The notes below the pieces were generated by a model that searched no databases, was not told the origin of the DNA, and was given only the letters and a program-made list of their open reading frames with translations. The position numbers were made by a program, and so were the translations under genes. This document shows positions 44,589 to 53,166 of a stretch of DNA of 64,000 nucleotides, one piece after another (the first letter of the stretch is position 1; every line of letters starts with the position of its first letter). Source of the DNA: an uncultured Campylobacter sp. (GTDB taxonomy: Bacteria; Campylobacterota; Campylobacteria; Campylobacterales; Campylobacteraceae); assembly GCF_938045775.1 (NCBI RefSeq), contig NZ_CALIBH010000093.1, positions 1 to 64,000 of the forward strand, in the 5' to 3' direction.

Positions 44589-45348
44589 AAACGCACTCTT
44601 TGATCTTGTAGGTTTTGCCCCTAAACTCCGCGCCCGCACTTTTTTTGGCGATGAAAGCGCCCATCGAAAAGGAGTAGGTGAAGCTCTCTCGCGTTACGAT
44701 CTGCGCGGAGCTTTGCTCTTTATCTGCGGCGAAATTTTGCGTAGCTTTAGAATTCTGCGCGGAGCTTTGCGGACTATAGGTTTGCGTGTCGCCTCGTTGC
44801 GCGGAATTTTGTAAGGCAGAGCTTTGCGTACCTCCTTGATTCGCGAAATTTTGCTGCATGCGGCTCTGCGTATCGTTCTTGCCCGCAGAATTTTGCGAAG
44901 TAGGGCTTTGTGCGGAATTTTGTCCGCCCAAGACGGCGCCGTTTATTTGCGCAGCGGAAGCCTGCTCGTTCGTTTGTGCGGTGGAGCTTTGCGCGGCGGA
45001 AGCGGTCTCGCCCTGTGCGTTTAAATTTACTTCGTCCTCTTGCGCGCCAAAATTTCTCGCATCCGCGCCGTGTTTTTCGGGAGAGGAACTTGCCGCGCCG
45101 CGCGTTTCAGAAGCGGAATTTATCGCGCCGCCGCATCTTAATCTGGCGCCTGCGTTAAATTTAAACACCATCTCCTCCTCAAGCTTGGCGGATCGCTCGC
45201 TCGCGCTTTCGTAAAGATACGCCCCCGCGCACAGCAGCACGATCAGCGCCGTGACGATGATTTTAGCCCTTTTGCTTAAAATTTCGTCCCGCACGAAAAA
45301 GATCGCCGCGATAAATAAAAATGCGAAAATAAATATTAAAAATCTCAA
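44578..45348 (-). CDS. Membrane protein with low-complexity insert (between murC and mutS2)
   Basis: A 256-residue protein with two N-terminal membrane helices (residues 3-20 and 27-47). A Gln/Ser/Ala/Asn-rich region follows at about 65-215, with repeated SAQNS-like blocks. The short conserved C-terminus runs from ESFTYSFSMGAFIAKKSA to KIKECVYDQ. A membrane protein of unknown function occupies the same place between murC and mutS2 in C. jejuni; I infer orthology by position. The insert lengthens it considerably. Its end overlaps the mutS2 start. Confidence 0.65.
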   Translation of the reverse strand: MRFLIFIFAFLFIAAIFFVRDEILSKRAKIIVTALIVLLCAGAYLYESASERSAKLEEEMVFKFNAGARLRCGGAINSASETRGAASSSPEKHGADARNFGAQEDEVNLNAQGETASAAQSSTAQTNEQASAAQINGAVLGGQNSAQSPTSQNSAGKNDTQSRMQQNFANQGGTQSSALQNSAQRGDTQTYSPQSSAQNSKATQNFAADKEQSSAQIVTRESFTYSFSMGAFIAKKSAGAEFRGKTYKIKECVYDQ

Positions 45349-45409
45349 ATTTTATCCTTGCCCGCCCGCAGCGGAGTTCGGCTCGTAAATTCGGCGAGAG
45401 TTTTCAAGC

Positions 45410-46717
45410 CTAAAATTCTCCGCGCAGCTGATAGGTGATGTCGCCTGCGCCAAATCCGATCACGAGCCCGTCGTTTATGATGTGGCGGACGCCGAAAATA
45501 TCGCTAAATTCTATCTTCTCGCCGTTTCTAAAGACCCGCTCGGTAAATAGCGCTCCGAGTCCCTTAAATTCCTCTTTCAGATCGATACCGTTGCTAGGCT
45601 CGCCCGCAGCGTAAACGGGCAGTACGACTAACTCCTCCACGCCCGCAAAGCACTCTTTAAAGGCGTTTAAATTCGCCTTAAGCCTGCTGAAGCGGTGCGG
45701 CTGAAAGATCGCCGTGATCTTGCTAAGCCCTAGCAAGCTAGCGTATTCGCGCGCGCTTTGCAGCGTCGCTCTGATCTCGGTGGGATGGTGGCCGTAGTCG
45801 TCGATCAGCACGAAGTTCGGGGTGGCGCACAGGATGTCGAAGCGCTTTTTTATGCCTTTGTAATTTAGTAAATTTTTGCGGATCTGCTCTAGTCCCGTCT
45901 CGCACGCCGCGGCTAGGATCGCCAGCGACGCATCAATCGCTATGTGCCTTCCTAGCCCGTAAACCTCGAAACGTCCGAGCTCTTTAAGATTAAAGCTCAT
46001 AAACGGTTGATGATCGCGCAGCAGCACCTTCAGATCCGTTATGTCGCGCGAAGGAAAGAGCTTGATACAGCCGAGTTTGATGGAGCTTAAAAACTCATCC
46101 TCGGCGTTTATCACGCGGATCTTGGCGCGTTCCAAAAAGCCGCGATACGCCGCGTGAAATTTATCCAAATCGTTGTCGTAATGATCCATATGCTCGGGCT
46201 CGGCGTTGGTCACGACCGCGACGTAGGGGTTGGAATTTAAAAAGCTCGAATCGCTCTCATCGGCTTCAAAGATGATGTTTTCGCTATTTTCATATTTCAT
46301 ATTCGAGCCGAACTGCTTGGAGATCGCGCCGATGATGACCGAGCCGTTTATCAGCGCCGAGGTTATCGCGCTCGTGGTGCTTTTGCCGTGCGCGCCGGCG
46401 ACTGCGAAGACGCGCTTGTCTTTTAGCACGAAGGGCAGGGCTTCCTTGCGCGAGAGGCAGACGATCCCCTTTTTGCGCGCGGCTTGCAGCTCGACGTTGT
46501 CCTCTTTGATCGCGGCGGAGTAGATGACGATCTCCTGATCCTTGATCGCTGAAGCGTCGTGCGGAGTGATGATCTCCATGCCGTCCGCTCTTAGCTTGTA
46601 GGTCGTCTCGCTCTCTTTGATATCCGAGCCTGAGATGATAAAATTTTTCTCGTGTAAAAATCTCGCTAATGCCGATATCCCTATGCCGCCGATGCCGATA
46701 AAATGAACCTTTTTCAC
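45410..46717 (-). CDS. murC: UDP-N-acetylmuramate--L-alanine ligase
   Basis: Adds L-alanine to UDP-N-acetylmuramic acid, the first peptide step of peptidoglycan synthesis in the cytoplasm. The 435-residue ligase has the nucleotide-sugar loop GIGGIGISALARFL at the N-terminus, the ATP loop GAHGKSTTSAI, EADESDSSF and the IDDYGHHPTEI motif. It is transcribed ahead of the small membrane gene and mutS2. Confidence 0.95.
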   Translation of the reverse strand: MKKVHFIGIGGIGISALARFLHEKNFIISGSDIKESETTYKLRADGMEIITPHDASAIKDQEIVIYSAAIKEDNVELQAARKKGIVCLSRKEALPFVLKDKRVFAVAGAHGKSTTSAITSALINGSVIIGAISKQFGSNMKYENSENIIFEADESDSSFLNSNPYVAVVTNAEPEHMDHYDNDLDKFHAAYRGFLERAKIRVINAEDEFLSSIKLGCIKLFPSRDITDLKVLLRDHQPFMSFNLKELGRFEVYGLGRHIAIDASLAILAAACETGLEQIRKNLLNYKGIKKRFDILCATPNFVLIDDYGHHPTEIRATLQSAREYASLLGLSKITAIFQPHRFSRLKANLNAFKECFAGVEELVVLPVYAAGEPSNGIDLKEEFKGLGALFTERVFRNGEKIEFSDIFGVRHIINDGLVIGFGAGDITYQLRGEF

Positions 46718-47174
46718 CTTTGTCCTTAAATAATATAATAGATAATTACGTTTAAATTTTTAAATCCCGCTCCGGCGAAATTTAAAAATTTAAACCGTTT
46801 TGCGCGCCTTGAAAAGCGCCTTTAAATTTTACGAGCTCGCCGCGTCGCGCAACCCCGTCTCGCTACTTTCGAAAGTGCTTTTAAAATTTAAGCGCTCGAA
46901 ATTCCGCCTTGAAACGAGAGCGCTTAAAATTTTACGGCTCAAATCCGCCGTTAAAGCCTCGCGGCTAGCAGGGTGCCGCCATGCCTGCCGCATCGTATCG
47001 CATACCGAAGCCGCGTAAATTTCGGTAAATTTCATCGCGTTCATCGCGCGTCCACTTTTAAATTTAGCGCCTCAAATTTCGCCGCTTGGCCCCGCGGCAA
47101 AGCCTATTCGCCGCTTTGCGCTTTAAATTTAGCTTATAAATTTACCCGCATAAATTTAAAATTTCGTCGAAATT
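46718..47174. other. Intergenic region rich in AAATTT-type words
   Basis: 457 bases between murC and recR, composed of AAATTT/AAATTC palindromes separated by GC-rich pieces. Open frames on both strands translate to Lys-Phe-Arg-rich peptides without ribosome-binding sites. It must hold the murC promoter and the end of the recR transcript; neither is clear. Confidence 0.5.
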
Positions 47175-47744
47175 TTAAATATCGGTGCGCCCGTTGATCG
47201 CCTTTATTAGCGAGAGCATATCGACGTTGTCTAAGCTCACGCCCGTAGGCACGCCCTGAGCGAGCTTGGTAAATTTCAAACCCAGATCCGCGAGCTTGTC
47301 CTCGACGTAAAGCATGATCCCGTCGGAGTTGATGCCGGGCGTCAGCGCGAAAATCAGCTCGCTCGCGCCGTTTCGGCTCACCATCTCGCGTAGCGCCGCG
47401 ATTTTATCTTCGTCGGCGGCGTCTAGCACGAAGTAGCGACCGTTGTAAATTTTATTGCTCTCTAAAATAAAGATATCTTTTGGGTTTTCGACGATGCAAA
47501 TTTTATCGCTTTCGCGCTCGTCGTCGGCGCAGTATTCGCAGATCTCGCCCTCGCATACCGCACCGCAGATGCGGCATCTGTGCAGTCCGCGCACCGCCTC
47601 TTCGATATTGTGCGCTAAATTTAGCCCCAAAAAGGAGTTTTGCACGCTTACGTAGTAGGCAAAGCGCAGGGCGGATTTTTTGCCCACGCCGGGAAGCTTT
47701 TCAAAGCTCGCGACGAGCTCTTCGAACCTGTCTGTGCCGCTCAT
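47175..47744 (-). CDS. recR: Recombination protein RecR
   Basis: A 189-residue RecR, which works with RecO to load RecA on gapped DNA. It has the helix-hairpin-helix KLPGVGKKSALRFAYYV, the zinc finger C-x2-C...C-x2-C (HRCRICGAVCEGEICEYC) and the Toprim domain with KICIVENPKDIFILES. The ATG at 47742-47744 overlaps the racS stop (ATGA). The longer frame to 47831 lies inside racS. Confidence 0.93.
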   Translation of the reverse strand: MSGTDRFEELVASFEKLPGVGKKSALRFAYYVSVQNSFLGLNLAHNIEEAVRGLHRCRICGAVCEGEICEYCADDERESDKICIVENPKDIFILESNKIYNGRYFVLDAADEDKIAALREMVSRNGASELIFALTPGINSDGIMLYVEDKLADLGLKFTKLAQGVPTGVSLDNVDMLSLIKAINGRTDI

Positions 47745-48982
47745 ATGGCGCCCTTCGGCGAAAAGACGATCGAGAAGTAGTGCGTACCGTCGCTGTAATT
47801 GTACTCGAAGCGGAATTTGTGCAGCTCGCAAATTTTATCGATGATGTAAAGCCCAAGCCCCATGCCGGTGGCTTTCTCGTCTTTATTTCTGATAAAGGCT
47901 TGCTTGTAGTGCTCGAATGATTTTGCAAGAGCTGCGCCGCGGTTGGCGACGCTTACTTTGTTTTCATCGCAGATGATGCGGACTTTTTTATCACTGGAGT
48001 ATTTTAGGGCATTGTCGATCAAATTTTTAATCGCCAGCGCAAATAGCCCGAAATCCACGTTTATCACCGCATCGCACTCGATATCTGCGCTAATGAGCTC
48101 GTCCCAATTATCAAGCATTGACATATCTTTTACCTGCTCTAAAATGAGGCTAAAATGATAATCCTGATAATTTAGCGAGTAGCTTTTTGAGAGCAGTTGC
48201 TCGATTTTGGCAAACTCGTTGATTAAAATTTCAAGCCGCTCAAAGACATTGACGAGCCGCTCTTTTTGCGTCTCGTCCTCGAGCATCTCCGTAATGAGCC
48301 TGCCCTTGCCGATCGGGGTTTTGAGCTCATGCATTATGGTGCGCAAAAACAGTTGGCGCGATCGGATCAGCTCTTGAATTTTGGCGATCGCGTTGTTAAA
48401 TTCCTGCGCGACCTGCCCGATCTCGTCCTCGCTGTGAGCGGCGGCTAAATTTACGTCCAAGTTGCCCTGGGCGAATTTTTTGATATTTTTGCTTAGTTTT
48501 TTTAGCGGCGTAAAACTTCGCACTATCGATAGATAAAGTGAGATCAAAACCGCCATCGTAAGCAGAAATCCGACCCAGAGCGGATCGTTTAAATTCTTCG
48601 TGCCAAGGCTTTCGAAAACCACGACGAAAGAGTTGTTTTTGATATTTAAAAACAATGAATTATTATACTCGACCGAGCTAAACTCGCCGATAGAAGTATC
48701 TTGAACGAAAAAAATTTTACCACTCGTGATGATGTTTTGGATGATATTTTTGTCTTTTACAAGCTCCAAGCCATAGCTGGAGAAGTAGCGCTCAATATCG
48801 CTGGGAGGCGCATTACGCTTGTATAGCTCAAGTAGATTATTGACCGCATTTATTTGATTAGCCTGCATGCTGCCTAGGGCTCTATTCATCTGCATTCGCG
48901 CGAACGTGATGAAAAGCACGCAGACTAAGATGATCGCGATTACAAAAAAAACCGAAATTTTGGTGATTAAGGAGTGCTTCAT
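47741..48982 (-). CDS. racS: Sensor histidine kinase (RacS-like)
   Basis: A 413-residue membrane kinase with two membrane segments (about 9-27 and 137-156) flanking a periplasmic sensor domain. A HAMP linker (TPLKKLSKNIKKFAQGNLDV), the phosphoacceptor box IMHELKTPIGKGRL, the N-box NLIDNALKYS and the G-box GMGLGLYIIDKI follow. The order racR-racS-recR next to dnaJ matches the C. jejuni RacRS locus, which responds to temperature and to low oxygen with alternative electron acceptors. Assignment to RacS is by this synteny. Start and stop overlap racR and recR. Confidence 0.88.
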   Translation of the reverse strand: MKHSLITKISVFFVIAIILVCVLFITFARMQMNRALGSMQANQINAVNNLLELYKRNAPPSDIERYFSSYGLELVKDKNIIQNIITSGKIFFVQDTSIGEFSSVEYNNSLFLNIKNNSFVVVFESLGTKNLNDPLWVGFLLTMAVLISLYLSIVRSFTPLKKLSKNIKKFAQGNLDVNLAAAHSEDEIGQVAQEFNNAIAKIQELIRSRQLFLRTIMHELKTPIGKGRLITEMLEDETQKERLVNVFERLEILINEFAKIEQLLSKSYSLNYQDYHFSLILEQVKDMSMLDNWDELISADIECDAVINVDFGLFALAIKNLIDNALKYSSDKKVRIICDENKVSVANRGAALAKSFEHYKQAFIRNKDEKATGMGLGLYIIDKICELHKFRFEYNYSDGTHYFSIVFSPKGAI

Positions 48983-49650
48983 CCGATGAGCTTGTAGCCG
49001 ATACCGCGAACCGAAAAGATATGCTTAGGCGCTTTGGAACTGTCGCCGATCTTGGTGCGTAGGCGCCCGATGATGACGTCTAGGCTCTTTGAGTCCTTAT
49101 CTTTTAGGCTCTTGCAATGGTATACGAGCTGCTCGCGAGATACCGAAAAGCTATGCTGCTTGATTAGGTATTCTAAAATTTCATACTCCGCAGGCGTTAG
49201 CACGAGCGACTCTTCGCCGAAGTAAATTTCATGGCGCTTGTCGTCGATACGAAATACGCTATCCGTGGCGGTTTCTTCCTTCTCGCTAGCTTTTTTATAG
49301 CGGCGGATGAGGCTCATAATGCGCGCGTGCATCTCTTTTGGATCATAAGGCTTAGGTAGATAATCGTCCGCACCGATCTGAAGACCCACTACGCGATCGC
49401 TCACGTCGCTTCTAGCAGAGCTGATGATTATCGGGATGTCGTATTTCTCGCGGATCTCTTTGCAGACCTCAAGTCCGTCCATCCCCGGAAGCGTAAGATC
49501 CAAAATCAGCAGATCGTAATTTTTGATCCCAGCGCTAATGCCCAGATACGGGTCTTCGAAGTTTGTAACTTGGATGTTAAATTTAGCCAGATATTCGGTT
49601 AGAAGCTGTGCGAACTCGCTGTCGTCTTCTATCATCAATACATTTATCAT
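48979..49650 (-). CDS. racR: Response regulator, OmpR/PhoB type (RacR-like)
   Basis: A 223-residue regulator. The receiver domain has an acidic pocket at Glu8-Asp9-Asp10, phosphorylation site Asp51 in LLILDLTLPG, Ser in IIISSARSD and Lys in LPKPYDPKEM. The winged-helix domain includes LTPAEYEILEYLIKQ and SVRGIGYKLIG. It overlaps racS by four bases. A palindrome upstream of its -10 box may be its own operator. Named by synteny with dnaJ and recR. Confidence 0.88.
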   Translation of the reverse strand: MINVLMIEDDSEFAQLLTEYLAKFNIQVTNFEDPYLGISAGIKNYDLLILDLTLPGMDGLEVCKEIREKYDIPIIISSARSDVSDRVVGLQIGADDYLPKPYDPKEMHARIMSLIRRYKKASEKEETATDSVFRIDDKRHEIYFGEESLVLTPAEYEILEYLIKQHSFSVSREQLVYHCKSLKDKDSKSLDVIIGRLRTKIGDSSKAPKHIFSVRGIGYKLIG

Positions 49651-49691
49651 TTTTTATCCTTTGCATCGTTGATTTGAAATTTAAATATTGC

Positions 49692-49720
49692 ATTATACAT
49701 AAAAATAGTTAAGTCTTAAC
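49692..49720 (-). promoter_or_regulatory. racR promoter and adjacent palindrome
   Basis: The minus strand has TATAAT at 49692-49697, 42 bases before the racR ATG. Ten bases upstream of it is a perfect 13-base palindrome, GTTAAG-T-CTTAAC (49708-49720), also 59 bases from the divergent dnaJ start. The position suits a transcription-factor operator; autoregulation by RacR is a guess. Confidence 0.5.
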
Positions 49721-49778
49721 TTGCGTTTTATTAAATTTAGATAAAATTGCCCCTTTTGTATAGTTTAAGGAGAATTTC

Positions 49779-50870
49779 GTGGAAGAAGATTATTATGAAA
49801 TTTTAGGCGTGGCGCGCGATGCCGACGCCGAGACGATAAAAAAGGCGTTTCGAAAGCTCGCTTTGCAATTCCATCCCGACCGTAACCAAGGCGACAAGGA
49901 GTCGGAGGAGAAATTTAAAAAGATCAACGAAGCGTATCAAATTTTAAGTGACGATCAAAAGCGCAGAATGTATGATCGCTACGGCAAAGAGGGCATCAGC
50001 GGCGCATACGGCGGCGCGAGCGGCGGAGGATTTGATTTTAGCTCGATTTTCGGCGATTTTTTTGAGCAGGCATTCGGTGGAGGCGGTCGTTCGCGCCCTA
50101 GCGATCCATACGGCATAGATACCGAACTGGCCGTAACGCTGGAATTTAAAGAGGCTTTAGAGGGCGTTCACAAGGAGATAAAATACAAAATCAAAAAGCC
50201 GTGCTCTGCCTGCGACGCCACCGGCTCGAAGGATAAAAAAAGACATACTTGCTCCGCTTGCGGCGGCACGGGGCGCGTCGCGGTCAGGCGCGGATATATG
50301 AGCTTCATTCAAAGCTGCTCCGAATGCGGCGGCACGGGCGAGATCGTAAAAGATAGGTGCAAGGATTGCGGCGGCAAGGGCTTTACCGAAGAGGACGTGA
50401 GTCTTAAATTTGATATTCCTGCAGGCATCGACGACGGACAGCGCGTGCGCCTAAGCGGCAAAGGCAACGTCTCTAAAACCGGCGAGATCGGGGATCTGTA
50501 CGTGATCGTGCGCGTGAAGGAGGATAGCCACTTCCTGCGCGACGGAGACGACCTGTATATCGAGGTGCCGGTGTTTTTCACGCAGGCGATCTTGGGCGAG
50601 AGCATCGAGGTGCCGACGCCGCGCGGCAAGGCGGAGCTGAAACTCAAAGTAGGCACCAAGGACAAGCAGCGCTTCACGATCTACGGCGAGGGCGCGCCGA
50701 ATATCCGCACCAAGAAAAACGGCGATCTGATCGTGCAGGTAAACGTCCAGACGCCTAAAAAATTGAACGAGAAGCAAGAGGCACTTTTGCGCGAGCTTCA
50801 AGAAAGCTTCGGTAGCAAGGGCGGAGACGACGAGGGGATACTCGATAAAATCAAGAATTTTTTCAAGTAA
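49779..50870 (+). CDS. dnaJ: Chaperone protein DnaJ
   Basis: A 363-residue type I Hsp40. The J domain has the HPD motif ([10 protein letters not shown]). A Gly/Phe-rich linker with [20 protein letters not shown] follows, then four zinc-finger repeats: [24 protein letters not shown] and CKDCGGKG. The first departs from C-x2-C-x-G-x-G. The C-terminal substrate domain is complete. The start is GTG, seven bases after AAGGAG. It is divergent from racRS, as in C. jejuni. Confidence 0.95.
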   Translation: MEEDYYEILGVARDADAETIKKAFRKLALQFHPDRNQGDKESEEKFKKINEAYQILSDDQKRRMYDRYGKEGISGAYGGASGGGFDFSSIFGDFFEQAFGGGGRSRPSDPYGIDTELAVTLEFKEALEGVHKEIKYKIKKPCSACDATGSKDKKRHTCSACGGTGRVAVRRGYMSFIQSCSECGGTGEIVKDRCKDCGGKGFTEEDVSLKFDIPAGIDDGQRVRLSGKGNVSKTGEIGDLYVIVRVKEDSHFLRDGDDLYIEVPVFFTQAILGESIEVPTPRGKAELKLKVGTKDKQRFTIYGEGAPNIRTKKNGDLIVQVNVQTPKKLNEKQEALLRELQESFGSKGGDDEGILDKIKNFFK

Positions 50871-51095
50871 GCTGCCTTTGATTTGCCTTGATCTGTTTTG
50901 AACGGCGGTCTTGCGGTTTTATTCACCAAAGTACGGGATTTTCGCTTGGAATCTCGCTAAGAGTTTGGATGTAATTTCGGTGTAAATTTCGTGTCATTAT
51001 TTGGATAAAATTTAATTAGCATTTAATATTATTTAAATTTAAAGATTCTTAATATTAGTAAAGCAAATTAAAATTTTTTATAATTAAGAGGTAGG

Positions 51096-52340
51096 ATGAT
51101 GTTAAAACAAATTTTAAATGTAGCGTTAGCATATGTTGGGGTTATTGTCGGTGCTGGATTATCGTCCGGTCAGGATCTGATGCAATATTTCGTCAGTTTT
51201 GGCAAATGGGGTATTCTTGGAGCCGTTATTCTTGGTATCCTCAATGCCGTCTTTGGTAAAATCATTATTACATTCGGTAGTTATTTTAGATCCAATGATC
51301 ACTTTGAAGTTCTTTCACAAATTGCTGGATCTATCACTAATAAAATTCTTGATATTTCTTTAATTATTTGCTGTTTTGTGGTAGGTTTTGTCATGATTGC
51401 CGGGGCTGGATCAAATCTTAATCAGCAATTTGGCATGCCATTCTGGTCAGGAGCACTCCTATGTGCCGTATTGATAATCCTTGTTAGCTTTCTTGATTTT
51501 GAAAAAATCACGAATGTGATCGGAATATTTACGCCTATTATTTTTATCATGATTATGATTATGGCAGTATATACCTTTGCAAGTCAACGTTTTGATTTTA
51601 AAGAATTAGAAACAATTGCAAATACAATCTCTACTCCAATGCCAAATATCTGGTTTTCTGTTCTGAATTATTTTTCGCTCTGCGTTATGACAGGTGTATC
51701 AATGGCTTTTGTATTAGGGGGATCCATTATAAGGATTGGTGTAGCAGAAAAAGGTGGTACTTTGGGTGGATTTATAATCGGTATTATCATCACAGTTACA
51801 ACCTGTATCTTATATGCAAATGTAAAACTTGCAACGACTGTTGATATTCCTATGTTGGCTATTGCCAAACAGATTCACCCTGCATTTGCGTTTGTGTATG
51901 CACTTGTTATCTTCGGCTTGATCTTTAATACTGCTTTCAGTTTATTCTATGCCTTAGCAAAACGTTTCTCATCTAATCAATCAAAACGTTTTTATCCAAT
52001 TATGATTGGCACCGTAGTTGTAGGGTATATATTATCCTTTATGGGCTTTAAAAAATTAGTATCGATTATGTATCCAATTCTAGGTTATATTGGTTTTATA
52101 ATGTTGATGGTATTACTAATTGGGTGGATCAAAGAGAGGTCAAATGTTAGAGATGAGAAGTTTTTGCGTCGCAAGATGATTCGGTTGATCACAAAAAAAT
52201 ATGATGATGAACAGGAATATACGAAGGCAGATAAAGAAAAATTTCAGAAGCTGGGTGAGGATTCAATAGTTGATACTAAAAGTATTAAAAGCGATATCAA
52301 AGATCTTGTCAAAGAGCAGTTCACTGATGATAACAAATAA
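51096..52340 (+). CDS. YkvI-like membrane transporter, AT-rich
   Basis: A 414-residue protein with about ten membrane helices and a hydrophilic C-terminal tail of about 70 residues. The N-terminal AYVGVIVGAGLSSGQDLMQYF is typical of the YkvI family, which belongs to the amino acid/sodium symporter-like superfamily and is common in Firmicutes. The substrate is unknown. The gene is visibly richer in A and T, uses third-position A/T, and lacks the surrounding GC-rich style. This suggests acquisition by transfer, with AT-rich flanks at 50980-51095 and 52341-52550. AAGAGG lies before the ATG. Confidence 0.75.
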   Translation: MMLKQILNVALAYVGVIVGAGLSSGQDLMQYFVSFGKWGILGAVILGILNAVFGKIIITFGSYFRSNDHFEVLSQIAGSITNKILDISLIICCFVVGFVMIAGAGSNLNQQFGMPFWSGALLCAVLIILVSFLDFEKITNVIGIFTPIIFIMIMIMAVYTFASQRFDFKELETIANTISTPMPNIWFSVLNYFSLCVMTGVSMAFVLGGSIIRIGVAEKGGTLGGFIIGIIITVTTCILYANVKLATTVDIPMLAIAKQIHPAFAFVYALVIFGLIFNTAFSLFYALAKRFSSNQSKRFYPIMIGTVVVGYILSFMGFKKLVSIMYPILGYIGFIMLMVLLIGWIKERSNVRDEKFLRRKMIRLITKKYDDEQEYTKADKEKFQKLGEDSIVDTKSIKSDIKDLVKEQFTDDNK

Positions 52341-52552
52341 ATAAAGTTCAAAAAAATAAAGAAAGAATGATTATTTGAATTGGTTGAATTTTAAAGCGGT
52401 AAAGGATTTCGCTTGAAATAAAAAGAGCTCGGGAAACCTTGATTAGCCTAATTCAATATAATGATTTTAAAAAGATTAAATCAAACATATTTTCTGTTCT
52501 TTATCGTAAAAATTTCAAAATAAAAGCAACTATGAATTTAAAAAGGACGAAG

Positions 52553-52993
52553 ATGGATCGCAAAAATGAGCCTGCAAATTTCAAATCCGCGGATGATGAG
52601 ATGTTTGCGTTTCTATCGAGCTTGGGCGATCGCTGGCAGGTGAGCGAGGGCGGAGTGAAATTTATAGAAAAAAATTTCACCTTCGTCGGCTCCAAACCCG
52701 TCTTGCGGGAATTGAAAGATTACGCGACCGCGGACTGCCCCAGCTTTGCTGGTGCCAGAAGCTTCATAGACGCAAACCCCGCGGTAAAAGCAAGGATTTT
52801 GAGCGGCGAAATCCACTATCTAGGCGATAGCCTAACGAGTGCCGAGGTTAAATTTGCGCCCGAATATTTTTACGATTTTTTAAAATTTATAATGGAGCAG
52901 GTTCCCGAACACCACTATTTTTTCAGTCCTACCGCGCGCTGGCTCCTGCTGGTTGCGATGGAGAAATACGTGGAATTTGCGGCTTTAGATTAG
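52553..52993 (+). CDS. Hypothetical protein
   Basis: A soluble protein of 146 residues beginning MDRKNEPANFKSADDEMFAF, with a C-terminal aromatic stretch (YFYDFLKFIMEQVPEHHYFF). I recognise no family. I choose ATG 52553, with AAAGGACG seven bases upstream; the frame extends to 52439, but that part is AT-rich and belongs to the flank of the YkvI-like gene. The composition returns to the local norm from here on. Confidence 0.6.
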   Translation: MDRKNEPANFKSADDEMFAFLSSLGDRWQVSEGGVKFIEKNFTFVGSKPVLRELKDYATADCPSFAGARSFIDANPAVKARILSGEIHYLGDSLTSAEVKFAPEYFYDFLKFIMEQVPEHHYFFSPTARWLLLVAMEKYVEFAALD

Positions 52994-53166
52994 CGTTTGG
53001 ATCCGCAAAAATTTGCGAAATTTCGCCGTCTGTGCTGCGCAAATTCGGATCGGGCTGCGGTCTGCTACGGCAGGGCGGAAGAGGAGTGAAAGATCGGTTG
53101 AAATTTATCGGCTGCAAAGATTGTGCCGCAGTGACGTGAAATTTAAACGGGCGCTCCGTTCGCGAA

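Noticed and set aside
47744..47831. Longer N-terminus of RecR
   Set aside because: These codons lie within the end of racS, lack conservation with RecR, and the ATGA overlap gives a better start.
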